A program made the translations under genes and the position numbers. The notes below the pieces were generated by a model, which was not told the origin of the DNA, searched no databases, and saw only the letters and a list, made by a program, of their open reading frames with translations. Shown in pieces: positions 36,501 to 51,000 of a stretch of 64,000 bases of DNA. Location: positions 248,001 through 312,000 of the forward strand of contig NC_088872.1 of assembly GCF_032884065.1 (NCBI RefSeq), read 5' to 3'. This stretch comes from Artemia franciscana (lineage: Eukaryota; Arthropoda; Branchiopoda; Anostraca; Artemiidae). Positions within the stretch are counted from its first letter, which is position 1. Every line of letters starts with the position of its first letter.

Positions 36501-38237
36501 GATCCGCACCGTTAGTTTGGACTTTAAGGTTCTAGCGCTGTTATTCTTACTTGTATATTTACTCCGAAGATGTCCCCATGGTTTTAATTTTACATGTATT
36601 ATTTCAACTCATTTCTTCCTTAACATGTCTACGTCGCCTCTATAAGCTTTAGTTTAAACACTCCAAACGGTAATTAACTATGTTTTTGAAATAGCTTAAA
36701 TCAAACAGTTCGTGGTAACGAACTGTAGTAAGGAGCGACCCGGCTCAATAGTAAACAAAACTCTAAAAAACGGAATTTTGAGGCTAAAATATACATAAAA
36801 AGAATCAGATTTTTCATGCTGATTTTAAATATATAAGTTTCATCAAAAATAGTCTTTGTCATCAAGAGTTACGAGCCTGAAAAAATTGCCTTATTTTAGA
36901 AAATAGGGGACAACATCCCCTAAAAGTCATAGAATCTTAACGAAAATCACACCATCGCATTCAGCGTATCAGAGAACCCTGTAGCGAAATTTTCAAGCTC
37001 CTTCTAGTTCTTCTCCTTCTTCTCAAAATTCTAGTGTAAAGAACAAGGTATTAACGAGGGTACAAACCCCCTCATATACATAATAAAAATTAAAGAATAT
37101 AAAAGTTTGTTACGTAAGTTAATTCTTAAGTTACGTATATTTTTTACTAATAAAAAAATTCGTTAAAAATTAAAATTTATAGTTGCCTTTTTACGTAACC
37201 GAAAAAAATTGCATGGCAACTAGGCCTCCTTCCCCATCCCTTATTTCTCAAAATCTACTGATCAAAACTAAGAGAAAGCCATTTAGCCAAAAAAAGAATA
37301 AATATACAAATTTCATTTTAATAATTTATATGTGGAGAGCCAAAATCAAACATGCATTAATTCAAAAACGTTCAGAAATTATATAAAAAACCTAGTTTTT
37401 TAACTGAAAGTAAGGAGCGACATTAGAACTTAAAACAAACAGAAATTACTCCGTATATGAAATGAGTTGTCCCCTCCGCAATCCCTCGGTCTTTACGCTA
37501 AAGTTTGACTCTTTGCCACAATTCTGCTTTTTAAAACAATTAAAAGCTTTAGCGTAAAGAGCGAGGGATTGCGGAGGGGACAACTCATTTCATATGCGGA
37601 GTAATTTCTGTTCGTTTTAAGTTTTAATGTCGCTCCTTACTTTCAGTTAAAAAAACAAGTTTTTTTATGTAATTGCAGTAGAAATCAGTTGCTCCTTGTA
37701 TCATCAGTTTTTTGTTTCTCGGCTGAGTATACCTAGCTATTTCACGTGCTAGGCACTTACGAAAAGGAATTCAGAATCTTTCCAATTTAGGGACAAATTA
37801 TCGGGGAATATTTGAAAAATATAAAATAGTAGAAATCCTCTCCCTTCACAATTTATACAAGTGGGGGGGAGGGGGGGTGGAATATATTGTAAAAGCATTT
37901 TAAATTTTCTTAGAAAGTGTGTTAGTTGGGAGTACTTTTAAAACTTCAAGAAAATGTTTGTAGAGCCAAGAAATAAACAACCTCCTATGGTAAAGCTTTC
38001 TAGAAAACGACAAGAGAAATGACAACTTTTCCGGCTTCTCTTCCGTGCTTGTAAAGTAACCATATTCAAACTGAATATTTTTATTTCCATTTAGGAAACA
38101 ATCAAAAGAGAGACGAGAAAGGCAGATTTTATGGAGGATATGGCTTCGGCTATCCATATTACGGATACGGTGGATATGGCCTTGGAGGATATGGAGGCTA
38201 CGGTGGCTATGGAGGCTATGGTGGCTTTTATGGTTAA
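30531..38237 (+). CDS. Gly/Tyr-rich secreted peptide precursor, gene B (3 exons)
   Basis: The exons are 30531-30551, 34000-34120 and 38095-38237, all with GT-AG junctions. The product is 94 residues: MKVLASM, VICVLFMCLVSFTTA, RPREAEAFGTLQFDDFAERR, QGSDER, NNQKR, then DEKGRFYGGYGFG and a tail ending GGFYG. The tail is one GGY unit shorter than in A and C. The coding sequence is intact, but both core promoter elements are altered. Each intron has its own HLE insertion (32077-33759, 36701-37672). It may be a recently silenced or re-regulated copy. Function is inferred only from family resemblance to secreted GY-rich defence, cuticle or neuropeptide-like peptides. Confidence 0.82.
30676..30846 (+). 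mobile_element. Half of an HLE terminal palindrome at a deletion junction
   Basis: It begins in the loop (TTTGACTCTTTGCC) and runs through the right arm to TTTTATTTAA. About 0.9 kb of intron present in A (roughly 29100-30030) is missing here. Just left of it a 21 bp host segment is duplicated (30612-30632 and 30649-30669), with GACTCTTT between the copies. Confidence 0.75.
30847..32076. other. Gene B intron 1, HLE-free part
   Basis: It aligns with gene C intron 1 (44080-44660) and in reverse with A intron 1. A C15-A13 homopolymer pair lies near 31100. The open frame at 31416-31631 is intronic chance. Confidence 0.5.
32077..33759 (+). mobile_element. HLE copy private to gene B intron 1
   Basis: It runs from TCAAACAGTTCG to TTTTATTTAA. 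The left flank is GGACTTCA and the right flank TATTTGG. Gene A has the uninterrupted GGACTTCATATTTGG. The terminal palindrome is 33462-33760. Confidence 0.9.
34000..34120 (+). CDS. Gene B exon 2
   Basis: VICVLFMCLVSFTTARPREA, then EAFGTLQFDDFAERRQGSDE. 121 nt, acceptor CTTTTCAG, donor GTAAGG. Confidence 0.85.
34871..35174 (-). mobile_element. Old HLE with large internal deletion (B copy)
   Basis: It has the same truncated structure and the same GGGGACATTA junction region as the A copy at 26840-27129. Confidence 0.65.
35383..36354 (+). mobile_element. Old HLE shared by A, B and C (B copy)
   Basis: 5' end TCAAACAGTTCGTGGTGACG. It lacks a recognisable terminal palindrome and ends near GGTTATATTTAA. 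Confidence 0.7.
36701..37672 (+). mobile_element. HLE copy private to gene B intron 2, internally deleted
   Basis: 972 bp from TCAAACAGTTCG to TTTTTTATGTAA, with the middle missing at about 37000. The flanks are GCTTAAA and TTGCAG; gene C has GCTTAAATTGCAG without it. Confidence 0.88.
38095..38237 (+). CDS. Gene B exon 3
   Basis: NNQKRDEKGRFYGGYG and on to GGFYG-stop, 46 residues. Acceptor ATTTAG. The 3' flank ATAATTTTATATAATATAC is shared by all copies. No canonical AATAAA is obvious. Confidence 0.85.
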
Positions 38238-38424
38238 AATGGAAAGGCTATCAAATAATTTGGTGTTGCTGCTGCTGTTAGCTGTTACAAGCAAAAAGTT
38301 TTGTTGCATTATTGTTAGAATAATTTTATATAATATACATGGTATTTATACGAATTTCTACCAATTCTCAAAGGACCAACAAGGGATTAATGGAACCTAA
38401 AGCAAAAAAAAAATGAAGGAAAGC

Positions 38425-40357
<1,933 letters not shown>

Positions 40358-42136
40358 TAAAACAGTTCGTGGTAACGAACTGTAAGCAATTTGCAACGCG
40401 GTTCAATAGTAACAAAACTTTAGAAATACGGAATTTTGATACCCATAAGTATATAACAAAAGAATCAACTTATTATGCTGATTCTGTATATATTAAAATC
40501 GTTCTGTTTCGTGCTACCCAGCCCTGGGGCTACAACCTACGCCCCTGAGGAAATTTGCCTAATTATCGAAAAAGGGGTGAAATAAAATTCAAATACCCTA
40601 AAATTCAAAGAATTTTAAAGGAAATCATACCATCCGATTCAGCATATTAGGGAACATAGCTATTGAAGTTTGAAGCTCTTATCTGCAAAAATATGGAATT
40701 TTAATTTTTTTTTTTTTTTTTAGGGCGATTAGGCCCCCCTACCCAGCTCCATTTCTGCCAAAATCGTCCAATAAACATTTAGATAGCCATTTTGTTCATC
40801 ATAGTTGAAAGACCCAATAACTATGCCTTTGGATATAAAATAACCCCCTCCCCAAAAATACAGGGGAAAGATCTTTAAGTAATAAAACTGACTCGTTGCT
40901 TACGTAAGGTATTTGTTATTGGAAAGTGTGCATACATTATCAGGTGTTAGGGGTTGAATTTTCTGCTAGGGCTATTTTCTAGTTAGAGTTTTCAATGGAG
41001 AGTGAAGTTTCTGGGGGGGGTGAACTTTTCAAGAGAAATTCTCTGGGGGAATTTATCAAGATTTAATTCTATACGAAATTCTTTTTATTTGTGTACAGTC
41101 TGAAGGTGATATAGCTAATTTTGGGGGATTGACGTATCTTCAGATAGCCCTTTGGGAGAAGGGGTTTAAGCTAAAAAAATTACCCATTGTTAATTTATAG
41201 AAAATTTATAAGAAAAAGGTGGCAAGTTCAATTCTGGGACTCCAGAAAAAGTTAGGATATCAGGGTGAAACTTCAAGAATATATTAAAAGAGATGTTGAA
41301 CGCAGCTAAAACACTCTTATTTCGTGCTAGCTGTCTAGCAGGACATATTGGCAGTATCTAAGGAATATCTGTGGGTATCAAATTAAAAAAAATTACTGAA
41401 ATCTGATCTAACTGTTGGACTAAATGGTCATAGAATGCAGCCAGAATTAGAAAACCGGCATGTAGAGCCAAAGAAAATGTACATGTAGTTACAGAAAAAG
41501 GACGGGCATACTTAAAAAAAATATAAAGCTTCTTGAAATAACACGACAGTTTTCAATTATTTGCTCTTTAAACTAAAGCTTGCTCTTTGCGCTAAAGCTT
41601 GAATTTTTTTCTAATTCTGTAAGAACTACTCCTAAAATACGAGCGGCATTTATTTAGAATCAGGAGCTTCTTTAAAAGTTTGAAATAATTTAGTGCTTTG
41701 AAGTTTTTTCTTCGTTTGCAGTTTTAATGTTGCTCTTTAGGCATACCTTCAATTAAAAACAATTTGTTTTAAATTATTTTTTTTATTTTTGATGGAAGGA
41801 AGCTGGATTTAACGACATTAATTCAACACAATCAGAAATTAAACAAAACAAAAAAAAATTTTGGACTGATAGTAAGGATCAACCTCAAACTTAAAATGAA
41901 CAGTAGTTGTTTTATATGAAGGGGATTACCCGATCTTCAATGCCTCATTCTTTACGCTAAAATATGACTTTTGTTCTAATTCTTTAAGAACTACTCCTAA
42001 AATACGAGTGTCATTTATTTACATTCAGGAGCTTCTTTAAAAGTTTTTAAATTATTATGTATTTGAAATATTTTTCTTCGTTTGCGGTTTTAATGTTACT
42101 CCTTACTTTTAGTTAAAAACATCTTTTTTTTATTAA
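40358..42136 (+). mobile_element. Old, nearly full-length HLE downstream of gene B
   Basis: It runs from a mutated 5' end (TAAAACAGTTCGTGG) to a degraded palindrome ending TTTTTATTAAA. The same insertion is present after copy 2 (from 19204) and after C (from 54061). Confidence 0.65.
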
Positions 42137-42940
42137 ATAAACAATAGCGGTAATTATTTTAATTTATTTATTGTTATCAAAATTTCCTTTTTTAGAATTG
42201 TGACTGCTATTATGCCAAATCACAAATTAGTTACAAATTCGTTACCACGAACTGTTTAATACCTTAAAGGGTGGTTTCAGAAACGAAAAAAAAGTTGATA
42301 TTCATACAGCAGAACAATAAGAGACGTAAGACTTAACTAAATACTGAAACAAATTTTTAGAACCATAGAAAAAATATGATGAGGGTCCATGAAAAACAGA
42401 TTTCCAGTAATTGAGGGTAAGACTGCAAACTCAAGAGGAGATAAAGATGCTAAACATAGCAAATTTTAGAGCCATGGAATCACTATTAGGTTTTCAAAAT
42501 GCGGGATTAACTCCTTATGGGAATCATTTAGACAATAATGACTCCAATGGCCTTTTTTTTAATATACTGCCTTATTTGATCGACGTCAAAATTCTTCCAC
42601 AAAATTCACGAGAATTTGGTTTCACAATCAATTTTTGTAAACGACATCACATTCATTTGCCATTGAAGACCAAAAAGGAGATAATAAGGAGAGATAAGGA
42701 GATAATAAAAAGGAGTAATACTGATTCATTATTAAATAAAAATATCGTATCAAATATATCATATAATCATTGTATATATTTTTTTCAAAACTTGTTTTTT
42801 GAAAATTCAGCTATGCAATCAACATCGGCTGATCTTTGCTATTTTGCTGCAATTGCTTTAACCACAAATATAAGAGAAAACGAAATTGTTTTGATTTAAG
42901 ATTCTGCTGCAGTTGTTTTAAAAGACCTTGATTGAAGATT
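42137..42940. other. Spacer between gene B unit and gene C promoter
   Basis: It includes an inverted HLE 5' end near 42205-42259. The 162-codon frame at 42411-42899 has no signal or domain, and its counterpart near 21600-22000 is not open. Confidence 0.45.
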
Positions 42941-42999
42941 ATGCAAAGGCTATCATCAGCTGATATAAGGATTGAAAATTTGCGAAAAGATATCAGATT
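42941..42999 (+). promoter_or_regulatory. Gene C core promoter
   Basis: ATGCAAA at 42941-42947 (POU octamer-like), CAGCTG E-box at 42957-42962, TATAAGG at 42964-42970, and initiator TCAGATT around 42993. TATA to the initiator A is 31 bp; the ATG follows 46 bp later. Confidence 0.6.
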
Positions 43000-43040
43000 G
43001 AAATTGTGCAGTGGGGAGAAACAGAATTTAAAACTGTAAA

Positions 43041-43061
43041 ATGAAGGTTTTGGCCTCAACG
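43041..43061 (+). CDS. Gene C exon 1
   Basis: MKVLAST followed by GTAAGC. Differs from A and B by ATG to ACG in the last codon. Confidence 0.8.
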
Positions 43062-45025
43062 GTAAGCGTTCTTTTAATTCAGTAAATTAAAAGAAATAAT
43101 TCTTTTTTCTAATGAAACTACTGTGTGGTATTAGAATTTAAAGAAAATAATTATTTTTCTTCTTATGAGGGATGTTGCCCAACTTGCCCTTCCTTAATTT
43201 TCCATTCTTTACTATAAATGTTTGTATTTTGCTTCAACCTCCTAAAAACAGCAACTCTAACATCAAAGAAATTGAAATGGAGTGAAAATTGTTTTAATGG
43301 ACAAAAGAATTTTTTTCTCTTTAATTTTGCTTGAAATACGAAACTGAATTTTGTTTCCAATTTTGTTTGCATTTTGTTGAGAATTAGTTTTGAAATTTAA
43401 TTTTTTTTTTCAGTACTAAGCCCAAGTTATTATAACTATGTAGAAAGCTACCAAACTTGTCCCTCTCCGCTCCGCTCCCAAAAAAGACAACACTCTTTTC
43501 ATTGAACTTTAATTTTTACAGTACAACCCTTCGCAAAAAAAAAGAGCTTGTGTAGCGCATCTAGAGTATTATTATGCAAATATTCAGCTTATCAAGTGAT
43601 TAAATAAAAAAAAACAAGTTTTTTGAAATGAAAGTAAGGAGCGACATTAAAACTTAAAACGAACAGAAATTACTCCGTATATGAAAGGGGCTTTTCCTCC
43701 TCGACACCCCGCTCTTTACGCTAAAGTTTTTTTGTTTTAAAAAGTAGAGTTGCGGCTATTTTAGGCCCCAGGTACCCCTCCCCACCCATCTACAAAAGAA
43801 TACATGGGCTAATATCCTAACAAACTATACAAAACCATTTGTTTATTCCCTAACTACACTTTTTTGGTTTTAAGATTTATTTAGAACCAAGTCATTTCTA
43901 TTTTACTAAAAATAACACTACCTGGTAATGCATTATATGCACTTAAATTTACTAACATAAATCTTCTTCAACCAAATTCCCAAGCATTTGGAGGTCATTT
44001 TTACCCCTGGTAAAAATTTCCTTGTACTATTGTACAAATCTTTTCTTAGCCCCCACCCCCAAAAAAAACAAAAAACAATTTGGATACGGTCCTGAATATG
44101 TTCCAAAACTGGGATGTAATTTCTTAGGTTCAACGAGACTTTCGATTTCCAAGACAATCCTTCCTTGCAAGACTTGATTAATAATTATGCAGCTGCTAAA
44201 GAAATATGCTGACCTGTTTGCTGTTACAAATTTTGTGACATGTAGTTTTGTGATAATAAAAGGTAAATCAAAATACAAACTAAATACATTTGAAATGTTT
44301 TCACTTTTCTTACTTTCATAAATATAAAATTATCAAAACCTTTAGGGAATAAATATCAGTCCATGTCAATTAAACTGACAATCCAGGGTTATTTTGTTGT
44401 TGTTGTTGTTTTGTTTTGTTTTTTGAGTAAAGCGCCAATTTTGTTTTGCTCTTTTGAAGGCAATTGTTCAAACAACCCTGTTAATGTTAATTTTTGTTTT
44501 AAGTTTGACTTGGCTATTTATTGTAATATCTGTTCGTTTTGAGTTTCATTTATTTATCAATAGTGATTTACGGTAGTATTATGTATGGAAGATTAGTTGA
44601 CTTTATTTTTAATCATGCATGGGTTAATGAAACCGCTTATCAAATAAAACTAACTGGTTATAAAGTATCAAACAGTTCGTGGTAACGAACTGTAGTAAGG
44701 AGCGACCCGGCTCAATAGTAACCAAAACTCTAAAAAATGAAATTTTGATACCAATAGCTACATCAAAAGAACCGCATTTTAATGCTGGTTTTAAATATAT
44801 AAGTTTCATCAAGTTTAATCATACCCATCAAAAGTTACGAGCCTGACAAAATTTGCGTTATTTTAGAAAATAGGGGGAAACACCCCCTAAAAGTCATGGA
44901 ATCTTAACGAAAATCACACCATCAGATTCAGCGTATCAGAGAACCCTACTGTAGAAGTTTCGAGCTCCTATCTACAAAAATGTGGAATTTTGCATTTTTT
45001 GCCACAAGGCAGATCACGGATGCGT

Positions 45026-45089
<64 letters not shown>

Positions 45090-48000
45090 CCCAGGGGTGA
45101 TCGTATCGACCCAGTTGTCTTAGAGTGTTGCAAGAGGGCTCGTTCTAACGGAAATGAAAAGTTCTAGTGCCCTTTTTAAGTGACCAAAAAAATTGGAGGG
45201 CACCTAGGCCCCCTCCCACGCTAATTATTTTCCCAAAGTCAACGGATCAAAATTCTGAGATAGCCATTTTATTCAATGTATTCGAAAAACCTTATAACTA
45301 TGTCTTTGGGGACGAATTACTCCCCCACAGTCCCCGTGGGAGGGGCAACAAGTTACAAACTTTGACCTGTGCTTACATATAGTAATGGTTATTGGGAAGT
45401 ATACAGGCGTTTTCAGGAGGATTTTTTTGGTTGGGGGAGGGGTTGAGAAGAGAGGGATATGCTGGGGGAACTTTCCATCGAGAATTTGTCATGGGAGAAG
45501 AAAATTTCCATGAAGGGAGAGCAGGATTTACTAACATTATTTAAAAAAAAAAACAATTAAAAAATAAATGTGAAAAAGCTTTTTCAGCTGGAAGTAAGGA
45601 ACAGCAATAACACTTAAAACAAACAGAAACTATTACCCATATGAGGGGCTCACCTCCTTCTAATACCTCGCTCTTTACGCTAAAGTATTTTTAGTAATTT
45701 CAACTATTTATTCTACGGCTTTTGTGATTCAGGGGTCATTCTTAATGAATTGGGATAAAATTTAAGCTTTAGTGTAAAGAGCGAGGTACTGACGATGGGG
45801 CGAATCCCCTCATATATGTAATAAAAACATGAGAATACAAAAGTTCTTTACGTAAGCTAATTTATAAGTTACGTAAATCTTTTACCAATAAAAATATTCG
45901 TAAAAAATTAAAAGTTCTAGTTGCTTTTTTAATTAACCAAAAAAACGGAGGACAACTAGGCTTCGTCCCCCGCTATTTTTTTTCTCAAAATCATTCGATC
46001 AACATTACGAGAAAGCTATTTAGCAAAAAAAAAAAAAAATATGCAAATTTCGTTTTGATTATTCCTCTGCGGAGAGCCAAAATCAAAACGTGCATTGATT
46101 CGAAAACGTTCAGAAATTAAATAAAAAAAAAACAAGTTTTTTTCACTGGAAGTAAGGAGCGACATTAAAACTTAAAACGCACAGAAATTACTTCGTATAT
46201 GAAAGAGGCTGCTACCTCATCAACGCCCCGCTCTTTACGCTAAAATTTTTTACTGTTTTAAAAAGAAGAATTGAGAGAAAGAGTCAAACTTTAGCGTAAA
46301 GAGCGGGGCGTTGATGAGGTGGCAGCCTCTTTCATATACGAAGTAATTTCTGTGCGTTTTAAGTTTTAATGTCGCTCCTTACTTCCAGTTAAAAAAACTT
46401 GTTTTTTTTTTATTTAATCGATTACAAAGTTAAGTCCCTTGTTACAATCCGCTATACAAAGTGGTATCAGCTCCCTAATAGGACTTCAGATTTGGTCAAA
46501 TTGATAATCTCTATCTGTTACGCATGCTCTACAGCCATGAATTTAAAAATTATATTTGTATGATATAAATACTATTGCAGATTAACAAATCTATTCACTG
46601 CTGTCCAAAAATTATCTACATTAACTTTGCAGTGAATTATCGCCTGAATTTGTATCATATTGTGTAATTTTAAACGAAATATGAATGTTGAAAGTAATGA
46701 ATAACATAATCAAATTATTCCTTTTCAGGTTATTTGCGTCCTCTTCCTGTGCTTAGTCAGTTTTTCCACTGCCAGACCAAGAGAGGCAGATCCTTTTGGT
46801 ACAATACGATTTGATGATTTTGCAGAAAGAAGACAGGGCTCTGATGAAAGTAAGGATTCAGTTACATAACCAATGGACACGGGCTGTAGATACCTGATTT
46901 TCGAATAGCCATGATCAATAATCTAAGATCTTGATAAACTTCTGAATTTTCCTGTAAACGAAATTGTCACCTAACATTTAACTGCCTCAGTTTTCATTTA
47001 CAAATCATTCGACAGACAAAAAAGAACCTGCAAAGGTACTGATAATTATAAACGTTACTTAGATATAATTAACTCTTCGCGTCATCCTCAGAGCCCAAAC
47101 AAGTTTTTTTTAAGTCGAAAGGGGGTGTAAATTTTAGCACGAGTTTTTGTTATTGGTTATTTATCATCATTAGAAATTTCCAAATTGTTTGCAACTTTTC
47201 AAATTTCAATTTCCAATAAACAAATTTCCAATTCGAATTTTAACCACTGTTTATGTCATTGTGCACTGTATGTGTGTGTGTGTTCTATTCCTTATTTAAA
47301 TAGTTGACGGTAACAAACTATAATCAAGGAGTAGCCCGGCCCAATAGTAACCAATACTCTAGAAAATAGAATTTTGATAACAATACAGACATAAGAAAAT
47401 TGAGTTTTTATGCTGATTTCCGAATATAAAAAATACACTTTATACCGGTCAAGTGTTCCTTTATCCCTCAAAATGGTGAATTTTAATCATCAAAATTTAA
47501 AAGTTGACAAAAATAGCCTGATTTTTATAAAGGGAGGAAATACCCCCAAATTATCAGAAGATCTGAATTAAAATCAGACTTTTAGATTCAGCGTATCTGA
47601 AAACCTTGCGTCAAAGGTTTCAGGCTTCTATCTGAAAAAATAATGAACTTTGTATTTTTTGCCAAAAAACAGAACGAGGATGAGTTTCAATTTATTTTAA
47701 TGTCTAATATTGAATAATCTAATATCCAATTTCCCATTTTCAGAGAAATTAAAGCTAGACATCGGCGTATTCGTTCCAAAGAGCTATTTAGTCTATAATA
47801 CCAATCTCTTTACTTGATTTCTTTTGAACTTGCGTTTAGTAATGTATAATTGTGTTTGGTATTGGTGGGTCATGGTGTAGGCCGGAAATTCAGAGATACC
47901 TAAACAAATAATTTTTAACTCTATTAAATAAAAAAACACAAATTTTTTAAACTGAAAGTAAGGAGCAATATTAAAGCTTAAAACGAACAGAAATTATTAC

Positions 48001-51000
48001 GTATATGAGGGACGTATATGAAAAGGTTCTGTACATGTTAAGTTTTAATGCTGCTTCTTACTTTCAGTGGAAAAAACTTGTTATTTTACTTTATTTCTAG
48101 TCGTTTTTTTAAATAATGCTGGGAAATCCAGCGCCCCTACATAGAAAATTCTCTTCCCCCATGAAAAATTCCTCCATGGAAATATCCTTCCGAGTAACTG
48201 TCTCTCTCCGACCCCCCTCCACAACTAGAAAAATATCCCTTAAAACATCAGTATACTTCCCAATACCCCATACTATATGTAATCTATGGACAAAGTTCAT
48301 AGCTTCCAACCCTTCCCCCGGGGACACTGGGGATTAAGTCCTCATCAAAGAAATTGTCATTAGATTTTTCGACTATGCTGAACAAAATTGCTATTGCAAA
48401 ATTTTAAATCTGGTGACTTTGAAAAAAATGAGGGCTGGAGGGTTGTCGTCCAATTTTCTTGGTCAATTGAAAAGGACACTAGAACTTTTAATTTTTGTTT
48501 GAATTAGCAATACCGTAACATCCCAGGACTACTGAGTCACTACGACCACCATTGAGGAAAAAAACAAAAAACAAATAAGTACGTATCCAAGATCTTTCTT
48601 CTGGCAAAAAATGCAAAATTCTAAATTTTTGCACATAGGAGCTTGAAACACCTGAAGTAGGGTTTTCTGATGCGCTAAATCTGATGGTGCGATTTTCATT
48701 AAGGTTCTATGACTTTTAGGGGACATTTTCCCCTTTTTGTGATAATAAAACAAATTTTTCTCAGGTTCGTAACTTTTGACGATCAGGACTAACCTTGATG
48801 AAACTTATATATTTAAAATCAGTATTAATAACCAATTCTTCTCATGTATCTATTGGTATCAAAGTCTGTTCTTTAGATTTTCTGTTACTATTGAGCCCGG
48901 TCACTCTTTACTTACAGTACGTTAACACGAAAAGTGTGAAAAATTGTGTTCTTCTCCATGGATTTTCAGAGAAGTGTAAAAAGGAGCATGGGGTAAAAAG
49001 GCGAAATTTAGTATGTCGCTAAATTTCAATTTAACCATTATAACAGTGGTTTGGGGTGATAACTACCTTATTGTTGCAAAAACAATTTTTCTCGCATTGA
49101 TTTTCAAGCTTTATTTAACTAAACTGAGTTGCTTAATATTCCAAATGGATAAAACAGTTCGTAGTGACGAATTGTAGTAAGGAGCGACTCGGTTCAATAG
49201 TAACCGAAACTCCAAAAAACGGAACTTTGATACCAATATATACATGAAAAGAATAGAATTTTAATGCTGATTTTTAATGTGTAAATTTCATCAAATTTAG
49301 TTTTACCCATTAAAAGTTTAGAGCCTGAGAAAATTTGCCTTATTTTTAAAAAAAGGGTAAAACATTCCCAAAACATCATAAAATCTTAATGAAAATCACA
49401 CCATCAGTTTAGCAAATCAGAGAACCCTACTGTAGAAGTTTTAAGCTCATATCTCCTAAAATGTGGAATTTTTTTCCCCCAGGAGTGATCGTATTGGCCA
49501 AGTAGTCCTAGAATGTCGCAAGGGGGTTCATTTTAACGGAAATTAAAAGTTCTAGCGCTCTCTTAAAGTGACCAAATATTGGAGGGCATCTAGGCCTTCT
49601 CTCACGCTCATTTTTTTCCAAAGTCACATGATCGAAATTTTGAAATAGCCTTTTTATTCAGCACAGTAAAAAAATCCAGGAACTCAGGCGAGAATGGAGA
49701 AATCCCCCAAGGTTATTCGAACGAAACATGTCATTAACCAAAACTAATGAACATTTAGCAATAGAATAAGCTTATGAGATTTCGACATATCTATACAAAA
49801 ATACCCTCCCCCCTTAAAGCTGAACCTTTGTACATTTATAAAGAATGCTACTGCGGTAAGGGTACACTGATTTCATGTACACTCAAATGTATTTTACTTA
49901 TTAATGAGACGAAAAAGCTTTACTTTGTGTTTAAATTTTAATGTCTCTCTCTATTGTCATTTAAGAACATTTGTTTTGCACAATTTGGCCAAAATGAGGC
50001 CGCAGTTTCTTTCAAGTTCCAGTCGTGTTATTTTGAATAACTTATAACCCATATTTTCAAATTTTTTTCTCATTTAAAACTTGTTTTATGGTTATATTTA
50101 ACTGTCTGGACAGTTTATGGAACCGACCTGAGCAGTAGTTTGTATTTAAAGTATATGTATTTACATTGAGAGGGTGTCTTAAATCAGCTCTCTCCCACCC
50201 CAAAAATCTCCCATCCCAATAAACCGGCTGAAGGGCCACGAAATGGAGATCTGCACCTGCTAGTTTGAACCTTAAGCTTCTAGTGCTGTCATTCTTACTT
50301 ACATATTACATAAAAAAAAACTAGTTTTTTTAACTGAAAGTAAGGAGCGACATTAAAACTTAAAACGAACAGAAATTACTCCGTATATGAAATAGATTGT
50401 TCCCTCCGCAATCCCTCGCTCTTTACGCTAAAGCTTTTAATTATTTTAAAAAGCAGAATTGTGGCAAAGAGTCAAACTTTAGCGTAAAGAGCGAGGGATT
50501 GCGGAGGGAACAATCTATTTCATATACGGAGTAATTTCTGTTCGTTTTAAGTTTTAATGTCGCTCCTTACTTTCAGTTAAAAAAACTAGTTTTTTTTTAT
50601 GTAATTTCTGAACGTTTTTGAATTAATGTATGTTTGATTTTGACTCTCCACACGTAAACTATTCAAATGAAATTTGCATATTAATTCCTTTTTTGGCTAA
50701 ATGGCTTTCTCTTAGTTTTGATCATACGATTTTGAGAAATATGGAATGGGGAAGGAGGCCTAGTTGCCATGCAATTTTTCCGTTACATAAAAAGGCAACT
50801 ATTAATTTTAATTTTAACGAATTTCTTTTATTAGCAGAAAATATACGTAACTTTAGAATTAACTTACGTAACAAACTTTTATATTCTTTAATTATTATTA
50901 TGTATATGAGGGGGTTTGTACCCTCGTTAATACCTCGCTCTTTACACTAAATCGTAAGTTTTGTCCCAATTCTTTAAGAATGACCCCTGAATCAGAAAGG

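Noticed and set aside
42411-42899. 162-codon frame just upstream of gene C
   Set aside because: It overlaps the spacer before the promoter, has no recognisable domain, and the homologous sequence near 21600-22000 is not open.
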